In this document: in pieces, positions 44,951-54,621 of the stretch
Position numbering within the stretch: position 1 is the stretch's first letter
How the letters are laid out: every line of letters starts with the position of its first letter
Source of the DNA: Pelagibacteraceae bacterium AG-461-B04
GTDB lineage: Bacteria > Pseudomonadota > Alphaproteobacteria > Pelagibacterales > AG-422-B15
DNA: 64,000 bases
Direction of reading: 5' to 3'
Assembly: GCA_003211835.1 (NCBI GenBank)
Contig: QCRN01000005.1
Coordinates: 17,765 to 81,764, forward strand
Program-made: the position numbers and the translations under genes
Notes under the pieces: model-generated
What the model was told of the DNA's origin: nothing
What the model saw: the letters and a program-made list of their open reading frames with translations, nothing else
Databases searched by the model: none

Positions 44951-46114
44951 ATGAATGAAATAGTATCTAATAACTGGAACTATCCGACGCCTATATGGTT
45001 TGGGCTTTCACGTAGACTTGAAATTATAGAGGCGCTTAATGAGTCAACTATAACCAAACCAATGATTGTTACAGACCCAAATTTTGCAGAAAATGAAAAT
45101 TTTATTGATATCCTTGCTATTCTTAAAAAGAATCAGATCGAATTCTCAGTATTTTCAAATATAAAAGGAAATCCCACGGGCAAGAACGTAACGGATGGTG
45201 TTGCTCAATTTAATTCAAGCAAAAGTGATGGTATAATTATTATTGGCGGAGGAAGTTCGTTGGATGCTGGAAAGGCCATTGCTTTCATGTCGAAGCAAAG
45301 TGAGGACCTATGGTTTTTTGAAGATGTCAGCGACAATTGGAAACAAGCTGTAACTGATAATCTGCCACAAGTAATTGCAATGCCAACAACCTCAGGAACT
45401 GGTTCAGAGACAGGAAGAGCCTCACTTATTGTTGATGAAGCAGATATGACAAAAAAAATTATTTTCCACCCGTCTTTCTTGCCTGATTTAGTCGTTCTTG
45501 ATCCTGAGTTAACTTTGAGCTTACCCCCTCACTTAACTGCTGCCACAGGAATGGATGCACTTGCACATTGCTTGGAAGCTTATTGCGCACGAGGGTTTCA
45601 TCCAATGGCAGATGGGATTGCTATAGAGGGAATTAAAAATGTTAAGGACCAATTGGTCACTGCTTATAACGAACCAAAAAATATTCATGCCAGAAGTAAG
45701 ATGTTAGTAACCTCATCTATGGGTTCTACAGCTTTTCAAAAAGGGTTAGGAGCTATTCATTCATTGTCACATCCGATAAATGCAGTAAATGATATTCATC
45801 ATGGTTTATCAAATGCCATTTTCATGCCTTATGTTCTTAACTTTAATAAAGATGTAATTGAAGATAGAATTATTTCTCTATCAAAATATTTAGACTTAAA
45901 TAAGAAATCATTTGACGGATTCATGGAATGGATCTTGGATTTGAGAAGTAATCTTTCTATACCTCATACACTTAAAGAGTTGAATGTTAATTTTGATTTT
46001 GACTTACTATCAGAAATGGCCTTAAAAGATCCATCCACTCAACCCAATCCCAAAGATATATCTTTAGATCAAATGAAGAATCTTTACATAAATTCATACG
46101 AGGGTATTCTATAA
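44951..46114 (+). CDS. Iron-containing alcohol dehydrogenase
   Basis: A 387-residue group III (iron-type) alcohol dehydrogenase. NAD-binding GGGSSLDAGKAIAF and PTTSGTGSE are present; metal-binding residues fall in GMDALAHCLEAYCA and IHSLSHPINAVNDIHHGLSNA. It oxidises or reduces an alcohol/aldehyde pair; the substrate is unknown. It starts with ATGAATGAA after the EamA gene and lies 2 bases before the hydrolase gene. Confidence 0.91.
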   Translation: MNEIVSNNWNYPTPIWFGLSRRLEIIEALNESTITKPMIVTDPNFAENENFIDILAILKKNQIEFSVFSNIKGNPTGKNVTDGVAQFNSSKSDGIIIIGGGSSLDAGKAIAFMSKQSEDLWFFEDVSDNWKQAVTDNLPQVIAMPTTSGTGSETGRASLIVDEADMTKKIIFHPSFLPDLVVLDPELTLSLPPHLTAATGMDALAHCLEAYCARGFHPMADGIAIEGIKNVKDQLVTAYNEPKNIHARSKMLVTSSMGSTAFQKGLGAIHSLSHPINAVNDIHHGLSNAIFMPYVLNFNKDVIEDRIISLSKYLDLNKKSFDGFMEWILDLRSNLSIPHTLKELNVNFDFDLLSEMALKDPSTQPNPKDISLDQMKNLYINSYEGIL

Positions 46115-46116
46115 CT

Positions 46117-46857
46117 ATGATTAAAACAGAAAAATTAATCTATGGCGCACTAAATTCTGATCAAAAATTTGAAGGCTCAATCAGTTATGATGATAGCATA
46201 AGTAATCATCGTCCTGGCATCCTTGTTTGCCATGCATATGGCGGGCATTCATCTTTTGATGTTGCGAAAGCTGAAAAATTAGCTGAATTAGGTTATTTTG
46301 CTTTTGCAATTGATCTCTATGGACAGGGTAGACGAGGTTCTAATCCAGAGGAGTCAATGGCACTTATGAATGAATTTAATTCTGACCGCGTGTTGCTTCA
46401 AGAACGTATGATAAATGCATTTGAAACTCTTAAAAACTTCGATCAAGTTGATAAGAATAAAACTGGGGCTATTGGGTTTTGTTTTGGTGGCAAGTGCGCT
46501 CTTGATCTTGCAAGATCTGGGGAGGATATTAAAGGAGTTGTTAGTTTTCACGGACTTTATGATGCTCCAACAGCGAGTACTGGAAAGCAGTTAAAAGGGA
46601 CATTAAAAATTGATAGTTCTATCTTAATTTTGCATGGCTATGATGATCCTATGGCCACTCCAAAAAGTATGGTCGAACTCGCTGATGAACTAAATTTAAA
46701 GAAAGCTAAATGGCAAATTCATGCATATGGCAATGTGGGCCATGCCTTTACTAATCCAGAAGCTAATCAGAGAGAAAGCGGATTATTTTATGACCAATAT
46801 GCTGATGAGCATTCTTGGAATGAAATGAAAAACTTCTTTTCAAAATTATTTTTATAG
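46117..46857 (+). CDS. Dienelactone hydrolase-family protein
   Basis: A 246-residue alpha/beta hydrolase of the dienelactone hydrolase family. The nucleophile elbow is GFCFGGKCALDLA, with a cysteine nucleophile as in true dienelactone hydrolases; the acid is probably in LHGYDDPMATP and the base in VGHAFTNPEA. Actual substrate is unknown. It ends 3 bases from the convergent metallohydrolase gene. Confidence 0.88.
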   Translation: MIKTEKLIYGALNSDQKFEGSISYDDSISNHRPGILVCHAYGGHSSFDVAKAEKLAELGYFAFAIDLYGQGRRGSNPEESMALMNEFNSDRVLLQERMINAFETLKNFDQVDKNKTGAIGFCFGGKCALDLARSGEDIKGVVSFHGLYDAPTASTGKQLKGTLKIDSSILILHGYDDPMATPKSMVELADELNLKKAKWQIHAYGNVGHAFTNPEANQRESGLFYDQYADEHSWNEMKNFFSKLFL

Positions 46858-46860
46858 ATC

Positions 46861-47928
46861 TTAATTAATATTAGTAATTTCTACTTTGTCAGAACCAACT
46901 GGTAGTATTGCCATAGTTCCATCATCTGCTAATGTCCAATTGTTTGGACGTACTTCATTAACACCTCTCACAAAAATTATTTTTGCAATGAAATTTTGAG
47001 GGGCTGGCGTCAAATGATAAAATATTAACTCTTTTACATTTGCTTCATTGGCAGCTTGGGCAGCCTCAATTGGAGATGCATGATAATCCTGAATATCATA
47101 AAAGACTGTGGATAATAAGGGGTTAACGTCTTCAGAAATTTCTTCCAATCTTCCTATCATATTTTGAGAGAGAGCATCATGAAATAGTAAGTCTGCATTT
47201 TTAGCTTGTTCAACTAAGTTTTCACTGTAGTCGGTATCGCCACTTATCACTATGGATCTGCCTTTATAATCGAAACGAAAACCTAGCGAGGGATCAACTG
47301 GAAAATGCTCAACTTCAAAAGCTGTTATCTTAAGTTCACCATCATCAAAAATAACTGGATCATTTAAATTAATTATTTTTGTGTCAAAACCGGCAAAGTC
47401 AGAAGGAGCTACTTCTTCTCCGTGATGAAGTGTTCTCCACTCAGTGTCTAACTCATAAGCTTTTGTTACTCCTTCAGTCACGAGATTGGTACCCAATGGC
47501 CCATACACTGGCAGTTTTTTGCCTCTATTTTGGGTTACCCATGAATAGAGGTGAAAGTCAGCTAAATCAGAAATATGATCTGAATGCAAGTGAGTTAATA
47601 AGACTGCATCTAAATTACCAAGATTAATACTCCAATTTATAAGGTTTTGCCTGCTACCATCCCCAGTATCAACTACAAACATATGATCAGGAGTTTTTAT
47701 CATTATGCAGGGCTCGGCTCTTCCCTTACCAGGCAAGGGTCCCCGTGATCCACAAACAAGACCAATAATATAATCGCCATCAAAACTTATTAATTTATCC
47801 TGATTATTCCACTGTCTATCAAAATCAAAATCTATCAAAAGATTTTGAACAGGAGTAGTTCTTATTCCGATAAGCGCAATAATGAGCATTAAAATTGCAG
47901 TTATCAAAAAAAAATAAATTTTTTTCAT
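46861..47928 (-). CDS. Metallo-beta-lactamase-fold hydrolase, membrane-anchored or exported
   Basis: A 355-residue protein with an N-terminal hydrophobic signal or anchor (residues 4-24) and an MBL fold of the RNase Z/arylsulfatase-like group. The metal motif is LTHLHSDHISDLADF (HxHxDH), with VVDTGDGSRQ before it, IVISGDTDYSENL after it and a final LIFYHLTPAP. An envelope location makes an RNA role unlikely; a small-molecule ester or lactone is more probable. The next gene upstream lies 2 bases away. Confidence 0.86.
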   Translation of the reverse strand: MKKIYFFLITAILMLIIALIGIRTTPVQNLLIDFDFDRQWNNQDKLISFDGDYIIGLVCGSRGPLPGKGRAEPCIMIKTPDHMFVVDTGDGSRQNLINWSINLGNLDAVLLTHLHSDHISDLADFHLYSWVTQNRGKKLPVYGPLGTNLVTEGVTKAYELDTEWRTLHHGEEVAPSDFAGFDTKIINLNDPVIFDDGELKITAFEVEHFPVDPSLGFRFDYKGRSIVISGDTDYSENLVEQAKNADLLFHDALSQNMIGRLEEISEDVNPLLSTVFYDIQDYHASPIEAAQAANEANVKELIFYHLTPAPQNFIAKIIFVRGVNEVRPNNWTLADDGTMAILPVGSDKVEITNIN

Positions 47929-47930
47929 AT

Positions 47931-48308
47931 TTATTGGCTAGACATTCTCTTCGATGTTACAAGCAATAAAGTAATAAGTAATATTTCAATAATAATAAAT
48001 TGAGCTGCGAAGGTTGCATCATGTGCTGCCCATGAGATCACTCTAAATAAGGCAGTAACACCCAAAAGCATCGCGGGCGCATAAAACCAAATACTTCTTA
48101 AAGTATAAGCTGCAAGTATCATCATTAAACCAATACAAAAAAAATAGCTCCCTACATCACCAATTAGACTACTTCGACCTAATCCTTCGGAAATTTCTAA
48201 GATACCAAAGTTAGCTCCAGCTTCGTAGGGAGAAATTACCCAGAGGAGACCAATTGCAATAAACAAGATCCCATTGATAGCATTTAAAAGAACTAAAAAT
48301 TTATTCAT
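47931..48308 (-). CDS. Four-span membrane protein of unknown function
   Basis: A 125-residue protein with hydrophobic segments at about 5-25, 50-70, 72-92 and 97-118, a typical small four-helix membrane protein. I do not recognise a family. A strong AAAGGAG ribosome-binding site lies 8 bases before the ATG, supporting expression. It precedes the metallohydrolase gene by 2 bases and is divergent from the DUF1330 gene. Confidence 0.75.
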   Translation of the reverse strand: MNKFLVLLNAINGILFIAIGLLWVISPYEAGANFGILEISEGLGRSSLIGDVGSYFFCIGLMMILAAYTLRSIWFYAPAMLLGVTALFRVISWAAHDATFAAQFIIIEILLITLLLVTSKRMSSQ

Positions 48309-48373
48309 AATCTTTCTCCTTTAGTATTATCAAATAATGTTTATTTTTATTATAATCAATAATAAGGTTCAAT

Positions 48374-48796
48374 ATGGAAGTTAAAAATAAGGTTTATCCC
48401 AGTAAAGATCAGATGAGGGATTTCTTTAAATCTGCACCTGATAATGAACCAATCTATATGGTTAACTTATTAAAGTTTAAAGATAAAGCTGAATACAAAG
48501 ATGGAAGAAAAACAAAATTGACTGGTAGAGAAGCATACAAAATCTATGCAGAATTTGTTAAGAAGCATTTACAAAATATTGGTGGAGATCTTATTTTACA
48601 CACAGATGTGACACGTATGGCAGTTGGGCATGTTGAGGAGTTGTGGGATGTAGTTGCTATCGCTAAATGGCCTTCAAGACAAATTATGGGTGAGAATATG
48701 ATACCAAATGACCCAACGTATCTTGAAGCATACCAACATCGAGAAGCAGGTTTAGCTGGCCAACTGAATATTGAAACTAAAGAAATAAATGATTGA
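48374..48796 (+). CDS. DUF1330-like protein
   Basis: A 140-residue protein with a ferredoxin-like dimeric alpha/beta-barrel layout as in DUF1330: [53 protein letters not shown], and a final [17 protein letters not shown]. Function is unknown; related folds include monooxygenase and isomerase-type small proteins. TATAAT at 48351-48356 could be its -10 box. It overlaps the GST gene by 8 bases, so it belongs to that operon. Confidence 0.78.
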   Translation: MEVKNKVYPSKDQMRDFFKSAPDNEPIYMVNLLKFKDKAEYKDGRKTKLTGREAYKIYAEFVKKHLQNIGGDLILHTDVTRMAVGHVEELWDVVAIAKWPSRQIMGENMIPNDPTYLEAYQHREAGLAGQLNIETKEIND

Positions 48797-49475
48797 ACTA
48801 TATACTTCGCCTACACCAAATGGATATAAGATTTCCGTCGCACTAGAGGAACTTGAAATACCTTACAATGTTCACGTTGTTAATTTACAAGCTGGAGATC
48901 AAAAAAAACCTGAATTCTTAGCATTGAATCCAAATGGACGCATTCCTGTGATTGTTGACATAGAAAATAATAATCTTTCAATTATGGAAAGCGGTGCTCA
49001 ACTTATTTATTTAGCTGAGAAAGCAGGAAAGCTTCTACCTACCGAAACAATTGCTCGTTCTAAAGTGATTCAATGGTTGATGTTTCAAATGGGAGGAATT
49101 GGTCCCATGATGGGGCAGGCAAATGTTTTTTTTCGGTATTGGCCTGGTGATAAAATCCAAGCGGCTGTAGACCGTTATCAAAATGAAGGTCGACGATTAT
49201 TTGAGGTAATGGAAACACGCTTAAAGGATAATGAATTTTTAGCGGATGATTTTAGTATTGCTGATATTGCTAACTGGTGCTGGGTAAGAACATATAAGTG
49301 GTCAGGCATCAAAATAGATGGCCTGATAGGTCTTCAAAGATGGATGCAAATGATGGAAGATCGACCGGCATGTAAAAAAGGTGTAGCTGTTCCAATTGAT
49401 ATTATGGAGTTGATGAGAAATATGAAACAATCAAAAGACTTAACGGACACAGGTACGAAAATTATACAAAAATAG
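48789..49475 (+). CDS. Glutathione S-transferase family protein
   Basis: A 228-residue GST resembling the YfcG/nu-class group that uses glutathione disulfide-bond or reductase chemistry. The thioredoxin-like N-terminal domain begins [20 protein letters not shown], with the GSH-binding [11 protein letters not shown] and [13 protein letters not shown] segments; the helical domain has [19 protein letters not shown]. It is in a plus-strand run with a second GST-type gene and an HCCA-isomerase-type gene. Confidence 0.9.
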   Translation: MIELYTSPTPNGYKISVALEELEIPYNVHVVNLQAGDQKKPEFLALNPNGRIPVIVDIENNNLSIMESGAQLIYLAEKAGKLLPTETIARSKVIQWLMFQMGGIGPMMGQANVFFRYWPGDKIQAAVDRYQNEGRRLFEVMETRLKDNEFLADDFSIADIANWCWVRTYKWSGIKIDGLIGLQRWMQMMEDRPACKKGVAVPIDIMELMRNMKQSKDLTDTGTKIIQK

Positions 49476-49484
49476 AGAGATATT

Positions 49485-50522
49485 ATGAATTTACCAAATC
49501 CATTAGTAGTACTTGGCGGAGTGGGGTCACCTTATACTCGCAAAATGCTCTCCTACCTACGATATAAAAGAATTCCCCATAAAATGATCTGGGGAGACCC
49601 TTCAAAATATCTAGATCAGGAAGGAATAGAAAAACCAAAACCTGGTTTGCTGCCAACTTTTGTATTGCCTGATGAAGATGGGAATTTAAAAGCAGTAACT
49701 GACTCTACTCCGTTGATAAGAAGGATTGATAAAGAGGTCAGTGAACGAAGCACAATACCATCTGACCCCGCCCTTGCGTTCATTAATTATCTAATAGAAG
49801 ATTTTGCCGATGAGTGGGGTACTAAATATATGTTTCATTATCGATGGCACGATCAAAAAGATGCAAATAATGCAGGTACTATTTTACCACTTCAGACTAT
49901 AGGAATGATGCCAGATGACATGCTAAAAAATGTTAGAGAAATGATCAGTAAAAGGCAAATTGACAGATTGTGGGTAGTGGGCTCAAACAATGATACAGCG
50001 CCAATAATAGATGCAAGTTTAAGGCGCTTATTAGTTATTCTTGAAAAGCATTTTGCATCTGCATCTTACCTATTAAGTAAAAGACCTTCTTCCAGTGATT
50101 TTGCTTTATATGGTCAACTTTCTCAGCTTGTTAACTTTGATCCAACTCCCAGAGAAATTTGCCACGAAGTATCTTTGAGAACAGTTGCATGGGTTGGTTT
50201 AATTGAAGACCAGTCCGGCATTGAAGTTACCGATGAACAATGGGGGTCAATTGAAAGTTTGCCATCGACAGTAAAAGATTTACTTATTGAAATTGGAAAT
50301 GGGTATGTGCCTGCACAATTAGCAAATGCAAATGCTATGGAAAATGGCGATAAAGAATGGGAAACAGAAATTGATAATTGTCTTTGGAAGCAAAAATCTT
50401 TTCCCTATCAGGCAAAGTGTCTTAAATGGGTTAATGAAGAATATAGAGCGCTTGAAGAAAATGATCGAAAAAAAGTTGATAACCTCCTTGATGGTACAGG
50501 ATGTGAAAGGTTAATATTATAA
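49485..50522 (+). CDS. GST-type protein with long C-terminal domain
   Basis: A 345-residue protein. The N terminus has a thioredoxin-like GST domain (VVLGGVGSPYTRKMLSYLRY, PGLLPTFVLPDEDGN, STPLIRRID), and the C-terminal helical domain is longer than in classical GSTs, with SKRPSSSDFALYGQLSQL as the usual GST-C signature. Function is unknown. It lies 9 bases after the first GST and 2 bases before the isomerase-like gene, so the three probably act in one glutathione-dependent route. Confidence 0.82.
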   Translation: MNLPNPLVVLGGVGSPYTRKMLSYLRYKRIPHKMIWGDPSKYLDQEGIEKPKPGLLPTFVLPDEDGNLKAVTDSTPLIRRIDKEVSERSTIPSDPALAFINYLIEDFADEWGTKYMFHYRWHDQKDANNAGTILPLQTIGMMPDDMLKNVREMISKRQIDRLWVVGSNNDTAPIIDASLRRLLVILEKHFASASYLLSKRPSSSDFALYGQLSQLVNFDPTPREICHEVSLRTVAWVGLIEDQSGIEVTDEQWGSIESLPSTVKDLLIEIGNGYVPAQLANANAMENGDKEWETEIDNCLWKQKSFPYQAKCLKWVNEEYRALEENDRKKVDNLLDGTGCERLIL

Positions 50523-50524
50523 TT

Positions 50525-51166
50525 ATGAAGGTGGATTTATATTTCTCTTTTAGAAGTCCCTATTCGTATTTAATTTTGCCACGCATGGTTGAATTGAGGG
50601 ATAAACATGGGGTAGATGTTAATTTTAAGCAAGTTTACCCTCTTGCAATAAGGGAACCAGAATTTTTTAAAGGTAAAAATCTCTTTACTTACTTTTTAAT
50701 CAGAAGAATTGATTATGTCAGACAAGCAAAAAAAAATAATATGGTTTTTGCCAAACCAAATCCTGATCCAATAAATCAAAACTTGGTGACTGGAAAAATT
50801 TCTGACCATCAGCCTTATATTTTTAAATTAGCCCATTATTGTCAAGCTATTCAAAAAGATAAGCAGCTTGATTTTGCCGTTGTGGTTTCAAATAAAATAT
50901 GGAGCGGTCTCAAGAACTGGAATACAGATGAGTCAATAGCTGATGCTACTTCAAAAGTTGGACTGAAGTTTGAAGATATTGAAAAAATTCGTATCGAAAA
51001 TGAACAAGCGCTAATTGATGAAATTAAGTTAAATCAAAAAGAACAGCTCGAAGCGGGACATCATGGAGTTCCTCTTTCTGTTTACAAAGACAAATTCTTT
51101 TTTGGCCAAGACCGTTTTGATGATCTGGTTAGTGAATTAAAAAAAGATGGATTAGTAACCAGCTGA
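50525..51166 (+). CDS. DsbA-like 2-hydroxychromene-2-carboxylate isomerase/kappa GST family protein
   Basis: A 213-residue protein of the DSBA-like thioredoxin domain family that includes HCCA isomerase and kappa-class GST. The start DLYFSFRSPYSYLILPRM has the Ser that binds or activates glutathione in this family, and AGHHGVPLSVYKDKFFFGQDRFD is the conserved end. HCCA isomerase acts in naphthalene-type aromatic degradation, but no aromatic-ring genes are nearby, so another substrate is likely. It ends 35 bases from the convergent permease. Confidence 0.83.
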   Translation: MKVDLYFSFRSPYSYLILPRMVELRDKHGVDVNFKQVYPLAIREPEFFKGKNLFTYFLIRRIDYVRQAKKNNMVFAKPNPDPINQNLVTGKISDHQPYIFKLAHYCQAIQKDKQLDFAVVVSNKIWSGLKNWNTDESIADATSKVGLKFEDIEKIRIENEQALIDEIKLNQKEQLEAGHHGVPLSVYKDKFFFGQDRFDDLVSELKKDGLVTS

Positions 51167-51201
51167 TAAGAAACAAAGGATTTCCTGAGCTACAATTTAT
51201 A

Positions 51202-52065
51202 CTATTGTGCTGATATTCCTCTTATTCTCTCAGATCTTCTTCGTAATAATTCTGTTACGATCAGAATTAATGTTGAAAGAACAATTAAGCAGGTAGCTAC
51301 AGCCATAATCGTGGGACTAAGTTGCTCTCTTAATCCTGTCCACATCTGAAGAGGTATAGTGGTTAAGTTCCTATCGCCTCCAGCAACGAATAAGATTACG
51401 ACTATTTCATCAAATGATGTAACGAATGCAAAGAGTGCACCTGAAATAATTCCTGGTGTGATAAGAGGTAATGTAATTTTAAAAAATGTATTGGTTGGTG
51501 TACTGCCAAGACTTGAAGCAGCTCTTGTAATACTGTCATCAAAACCACTTAAAGTAGCAGTTACAGTAATGACAACAAATGGAGTTCCTAGAATTATATG
51601 CGCTATGACTATGCCAGGAAACGTTGCAGCAAGACCTAATTTAGCAAGTGAAAAGAAGATTGCTGAGCCAGAAATGATAAGTGGGATGATCATCGGCGAT
51701 ATCAAAATACTCATGATCAATTGTTTATAAGGCATATATCGACTACTAAGTCCAAGAGCAGCAACAGTACCTAAAACTGTGGCACCTATCGTTGCAAAAA
51801 AGGCATAATAAATGCTGTTGCGAGCAGCTATTCCCCACGGGTTTTTAGTACCGTAAACCATATCTTCATACCATCTAAGTGAGAACGCTTCAGGTTGAAG
51901 AGCTAGCATTCCATCAGAAAAGTGAATGTATTGCTCCGCATTAAATGAAAGTGGAATAATGACAAATAGTGGAGCTATTAGGAAAAAGAAAACTGCAGTA
52001 CAAATAATAATATATGAGTAATGCCAGACCCTGTATCTTGTTTCAGTATATTTAGGTAAAGCCAT
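51202..52065 (-). CDS. Spermidine/putrescine-type ABC transporter permease (PotC-like)
   Basis: A 287-residue permease with six spans. The cytoplasmic coupling loop is ITRAASSLGSTPTNTFFKITLPLITPGIISG (the EAA-type loop with G at the expected place). The start is ATG 52065, just 1 base from the stop of the other permease; the frame extends to a TTG at 52074 that would overlap it. Belongs to the polyamine/2-aminoethylphosphonate-type importer family with the next three genes. Confidence 0.88.
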   Translation of the reverse strand: MALPKYTETRYRVWHYSYIIICTAVFFFLIAPLFVIIPLSFNAEQYIHFSDGMLALQPEAFSLRWYEDMVYGTKNPWGIAARNSIYYAFFATIGATVLGTVAALGLSSRYMPYKQLIMSILISPMIIPLIISGSAIFFSLAKLGLAATFPGIVIAHIILGTPFVVITVTATLSGFDDSITRAASSLGSTPTNTFFKITLPLITPGIISGALFAFVTSFDEIVVILFVAGGDRNLTTIPLQMWTGLREQLSPTIMAVATCLIVLSTLILIVTELLRRRSERIRGISAQ

Positions 52066-52066
52066 C

Positions 52067-53314
52067 TTATCCAAGCCTCATGTTATCTATGCCGACAATT
52101 TTGTTGTATAGCCAATAAACTATTAAAACGGCGACCAATAAAACAGCTGCCATTGCAGTTGCTAAAGACCAATCAAGTGATTGCTGCATGTGATACGCAA
52201 TTCTATTACTAATTAAAGTTCCCTTAGCACCCCCAACTAATGCGGGCGTGATGTAATATCCAATGGAAAGAACGAAAACTAAAATTGAACCTGCACTTAT
52301 GCCAGCATATGTGAGTGGAAAGTAAATTTTTCTGAATGCAAGGAAAGGAGTAGCCCCCATCGAAGTTGCTGCTCTCATTAAACTTGGAGGTATAGTTTTC
52401 ATAACGCTATAAAGTGGTAGAACCATAAATGGTAAAAGAATTTGTGTCATCGCGATAAATGTACCGGTCATGTTATACATGAGTTCAAGCCTTCCTTCGT
52501 CTGCAACGATCCCAAGAGAGACAAGAGTATCATTTAAGACACCCTGTTTTTGTAGTAGGACCATCCAACTAGAAGTTCGCACAAGAAGTGAAGTCCAAAA
52601 TGGAAGTAAAACACAAATCATTAGTAAATTTGAATATCGAGTTGGCAAAACAGAAAGCAAATGTGATATAGGGTATGCAAGCAAGAAACAGCAGAATGTA
52701 ACTCCAGCAGCAACAAAGATTGTTCTTAACCAGAGAGTAACATTTATTCGTTTCTTTTCAGGTATTCGTTCAATCGAGCCATCAAATTTTTGCTCATAGT
52801 CAAACGTAGTTAAATATTTTCGGAAATGATATGCATCTGTACCTCTTTTTAATGCCAGCCAATACTCGATATCACCCCACTTCTTATGAACATCAATAAA
52901 CTGATCTAGAAAATTTCCATTTTCATCAAAATCTTTTAGTTTTCTGGCTGTCTTTTTTATAAGACTTGTGAACCCACCTTTTTCGTAATTGAGTCTTGTA
53001 GCTATTTTGCCGTGATTTTTTTCTTCCACCAATCCTTTAAGTTCATAAAAAAAAGTTGAGGTTACGTCTTCCCCAGGCATTTCAGTTCCGTCCCACTCTT
53101 GCATGACGTCATGCGTATTGCCTAAAAATTCATTCATTTGAACGTTATCGACACTTCGCCCAAGCATTTGAAATATTGGAATCACATAGGCAAAAACGAT
53201 AAAAAACAGTAATGGCGCAGCCAATAAGAATGCTGTCGTTCTTCTTCTTCGTTCAACTTTTCTGAGTTTTACAGAGAGGAGTTCTCCGTCCGATGTTCTA
53301 ATTTCTGCAGACAT
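52067..53314 (-). CDS. Spermidine/putrescine-type ABC transporter permease (PotB-like, with insertion)
   Basis: A 415-residue permease, about 120 residues longer than a standard PotB. The first span (residues about 28-50) is followed by a hydrophilic, mainly charged segment of about 140 residues before the second span near 195; this would lie in the periplasm. The coupling loop is LMRAATSMGATPFLAFRKIYFPLTYAGI. A separate binding protein is encoded upstream, so the insertion is not a fused binding domain in any obvious way. It is preceded by a hairpin in the intergenic gap. Confidence 0.88.
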   Translation of the reverse strand: MSAEIRTSDGELLSVKLRKVERRRRTTAFLLAAPLLFFIVFAYVIPIFQMLGRSVDNVQMNEFLGNTHDVMQEWDGTEMPGEDVTSTFFYELKGLVEEKNHGKIATRLNYEKGGFTSLIKKTARKLKDFDENGNFLDQFIDVHKKWGDIEYWLALKRGTDAYHFRKYLTTFDYEQKFDGSIERIPEKKRINVTLWLRTIFVAAGVTFCCFLLAYPISHLLSVLPTRYSNLLMICVLLPFWTSLLVRTSSWMVLLQKQGVLNDTLVSLGIVADEGRLELMYNMTGTFIAMTQILLPFMVLPLYSVMKTIPPSLMRAATSMGATPFLAFRKIYFPLTYAGISAGSILVFVLSIGYYITPALVGGAKGTLISNRIAYHMQQSLDWSLATAMAAVLLVAVLIVYWLYNKIVGIDNMRLG

Positions 53315-53341
53315 TAAGTATAAGGATACTTAATTTAAAGC

Positions 53342-53369
53342 ACTTGGGCAACCTATAGGTTGCCCAAGT
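53342..53369 (-). terminator. Intercistronic hairpin between binding protein and permease genes
   Basis: A perfect 12-bp stem (ACTTGGGCAACC with GGTTGCCCAAGT) around a TATA loop, 7 bases after the binding-protein stop. The minus-strand flank has only a weak T tract (GCTTTAA). It probably acts as a partial terminator or 3' end stabiliser, which would keep the binding protein more abundant than the permeases. Confidence 0.7.
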
Positions 53370-53376
53370 TTTAGTC

Positions 53377-54498
53377 TTATAAGTTAGCTTTCCAAGCTTC
53401 CCATGCGTCGTTGATATCAGTATTGTTATCAGCGTACCACTCTGGGTTCATAAGAACATAGTTCTTAGTGTTTGCTGGAGCTGTAGGCATGTGAGGCATA
53501 ATCTCAACTGCACCTGCTTGAGGTGAATTAAACCACGGCTCATCAGCCATGATTATGTCAAGAGATGAGATTCTGAAAGGTGCGTATGCGATATGCTTTG
53601 CACTTCCAGCCAATCCTTCAGAGCTTGTGAAGTATTTCAATGCTTCCATTGCTTCAGCTTGGTTAGGACCACCTTTTACAAGTACGAAGTACTCATAATC
53701 AAGAATTTGACCATCCCAAACCATTTTCATTGGTGAACCTTCGTTCACAATGGCGTTGAAATGACGTCCGTTCCAACCAGTAGCCATAATAGCTTCACCA
53801 GAAACTAACTGCTCAGGTGGTTGTGCACCAGCTGACCAGAATATGCAACCGCCATTAGGGTCGTTACAAAGTTCTGAAAGCTTATCAAGAGCTCTATCGA
53901 TTCCGTTTTCTTCCATGTAGTCATACACTTCAGATCCTGGAACACCGTCTGCAACTAGTGCAAACTCAAGGTTTGACATTGCAGAGCTATAAAGAGATCT
54001 TACTCCTGGATATTTGCTTGGATTGAAGAAGTCTTCCATCGAGTCAGGATAACTTCCATCAAAATTTATGTTATCAGTGTTGTAAGCGTAGTTCCATGAG
54101 TAAAGAATATTACCCACAGCACAGTCACTTGGCATTGGAGCAAAGAAGTCGTCACTTGCTTTCATACCATTTACACCTGCTGGGAAGTCATTATCGAAAT
54201 CAAATTCTACAAACAATCCTTCATCACAACCGATAATTGTATCACGTGCATACACATCGATGATGTCCCAAGTAATTGCTCCAGACTCAACTTGAGCTTT
54301 AATTTCACTCAAACCTCCACTGTAGTCGATCCAGTTTACTTGAACACCACTCTTCTCTTGATATGGGTCCCCGTAACCTAGTTTTTGACTCTCAGTATAA
54401 GCACCACCCCATGATACTACATTTACTTCCGCAGCTGTAGCCATTGTAGGTGCCACCAATAAAGCAGCCAAAGACATTATTTTTGTTAATCTTAACAT
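53377..54498 (-). CDS. Polyamine-type ABC transporter substrate-binding protein (PotD-like)
   Basis: A 373-residue extracytoplasmic binding protein with a signal peptide (about residues 1-22, ending ATAA). VNVVSWGGAYTESQ is the family start; the body fits family 1 spermidine/putrescine-type binding proteins (ITWDIIDVYARDTIIGCDEG, SYPDSMEDFFNPSKYPGVRSL, GEAIMATGWNGRHFNAI). The acidic ligands seen in PotD cannot be placed reliably, so the ligand could be a polyamine or another amine. An AAAGGAG site lies about 10 bases upstream of the ATG, and a hairpin follows the gene. Confidence 0.9.
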   Translation of the reverse strand: MLRLTKIMSLAALLVAPTMATAAEVNVVSWGGAYTESQKLGYGDPYQEKSGVQVNWIDYSGGLSEIKAQVESGAITWDIIDVYARDTIIGCDEGLFVEFDFDNDFPAGVNGMKASDDFFAPMPSDCAVGNILYSWNYAYNTDNINFDGSYPDSMEDFFNPSKYPGVRSLYSSAMSNLEFALVADGVPGSEVYDYMEENGIDRALDKLSELCNDPNGGCIFWSAGAQPPEQLVSGEAIMATGWNGRHFNAIVNEGSPMKMVWDGQILDYEYFVLVKGGPNQAEAMEALKYFTSSEGLAGSAKHIAYAPFRISSLDIIMADEPWFNSPQAGAVEIMPHMPTAPANTKNYVLMNPEWYADNNTDINDAWEAWKANL

Positions 54499-54621
54499 GA
54501 TTAATCGTCTCCTTTTTTTTATATAAAGAAGATATTACATAGGGGCTTTAACAAAAACGCAACAAAAAAAGGTAAATTTTTTCAATATTTTAGGATTGAA
54601 TCTATATGTAGTATCAAAGGT

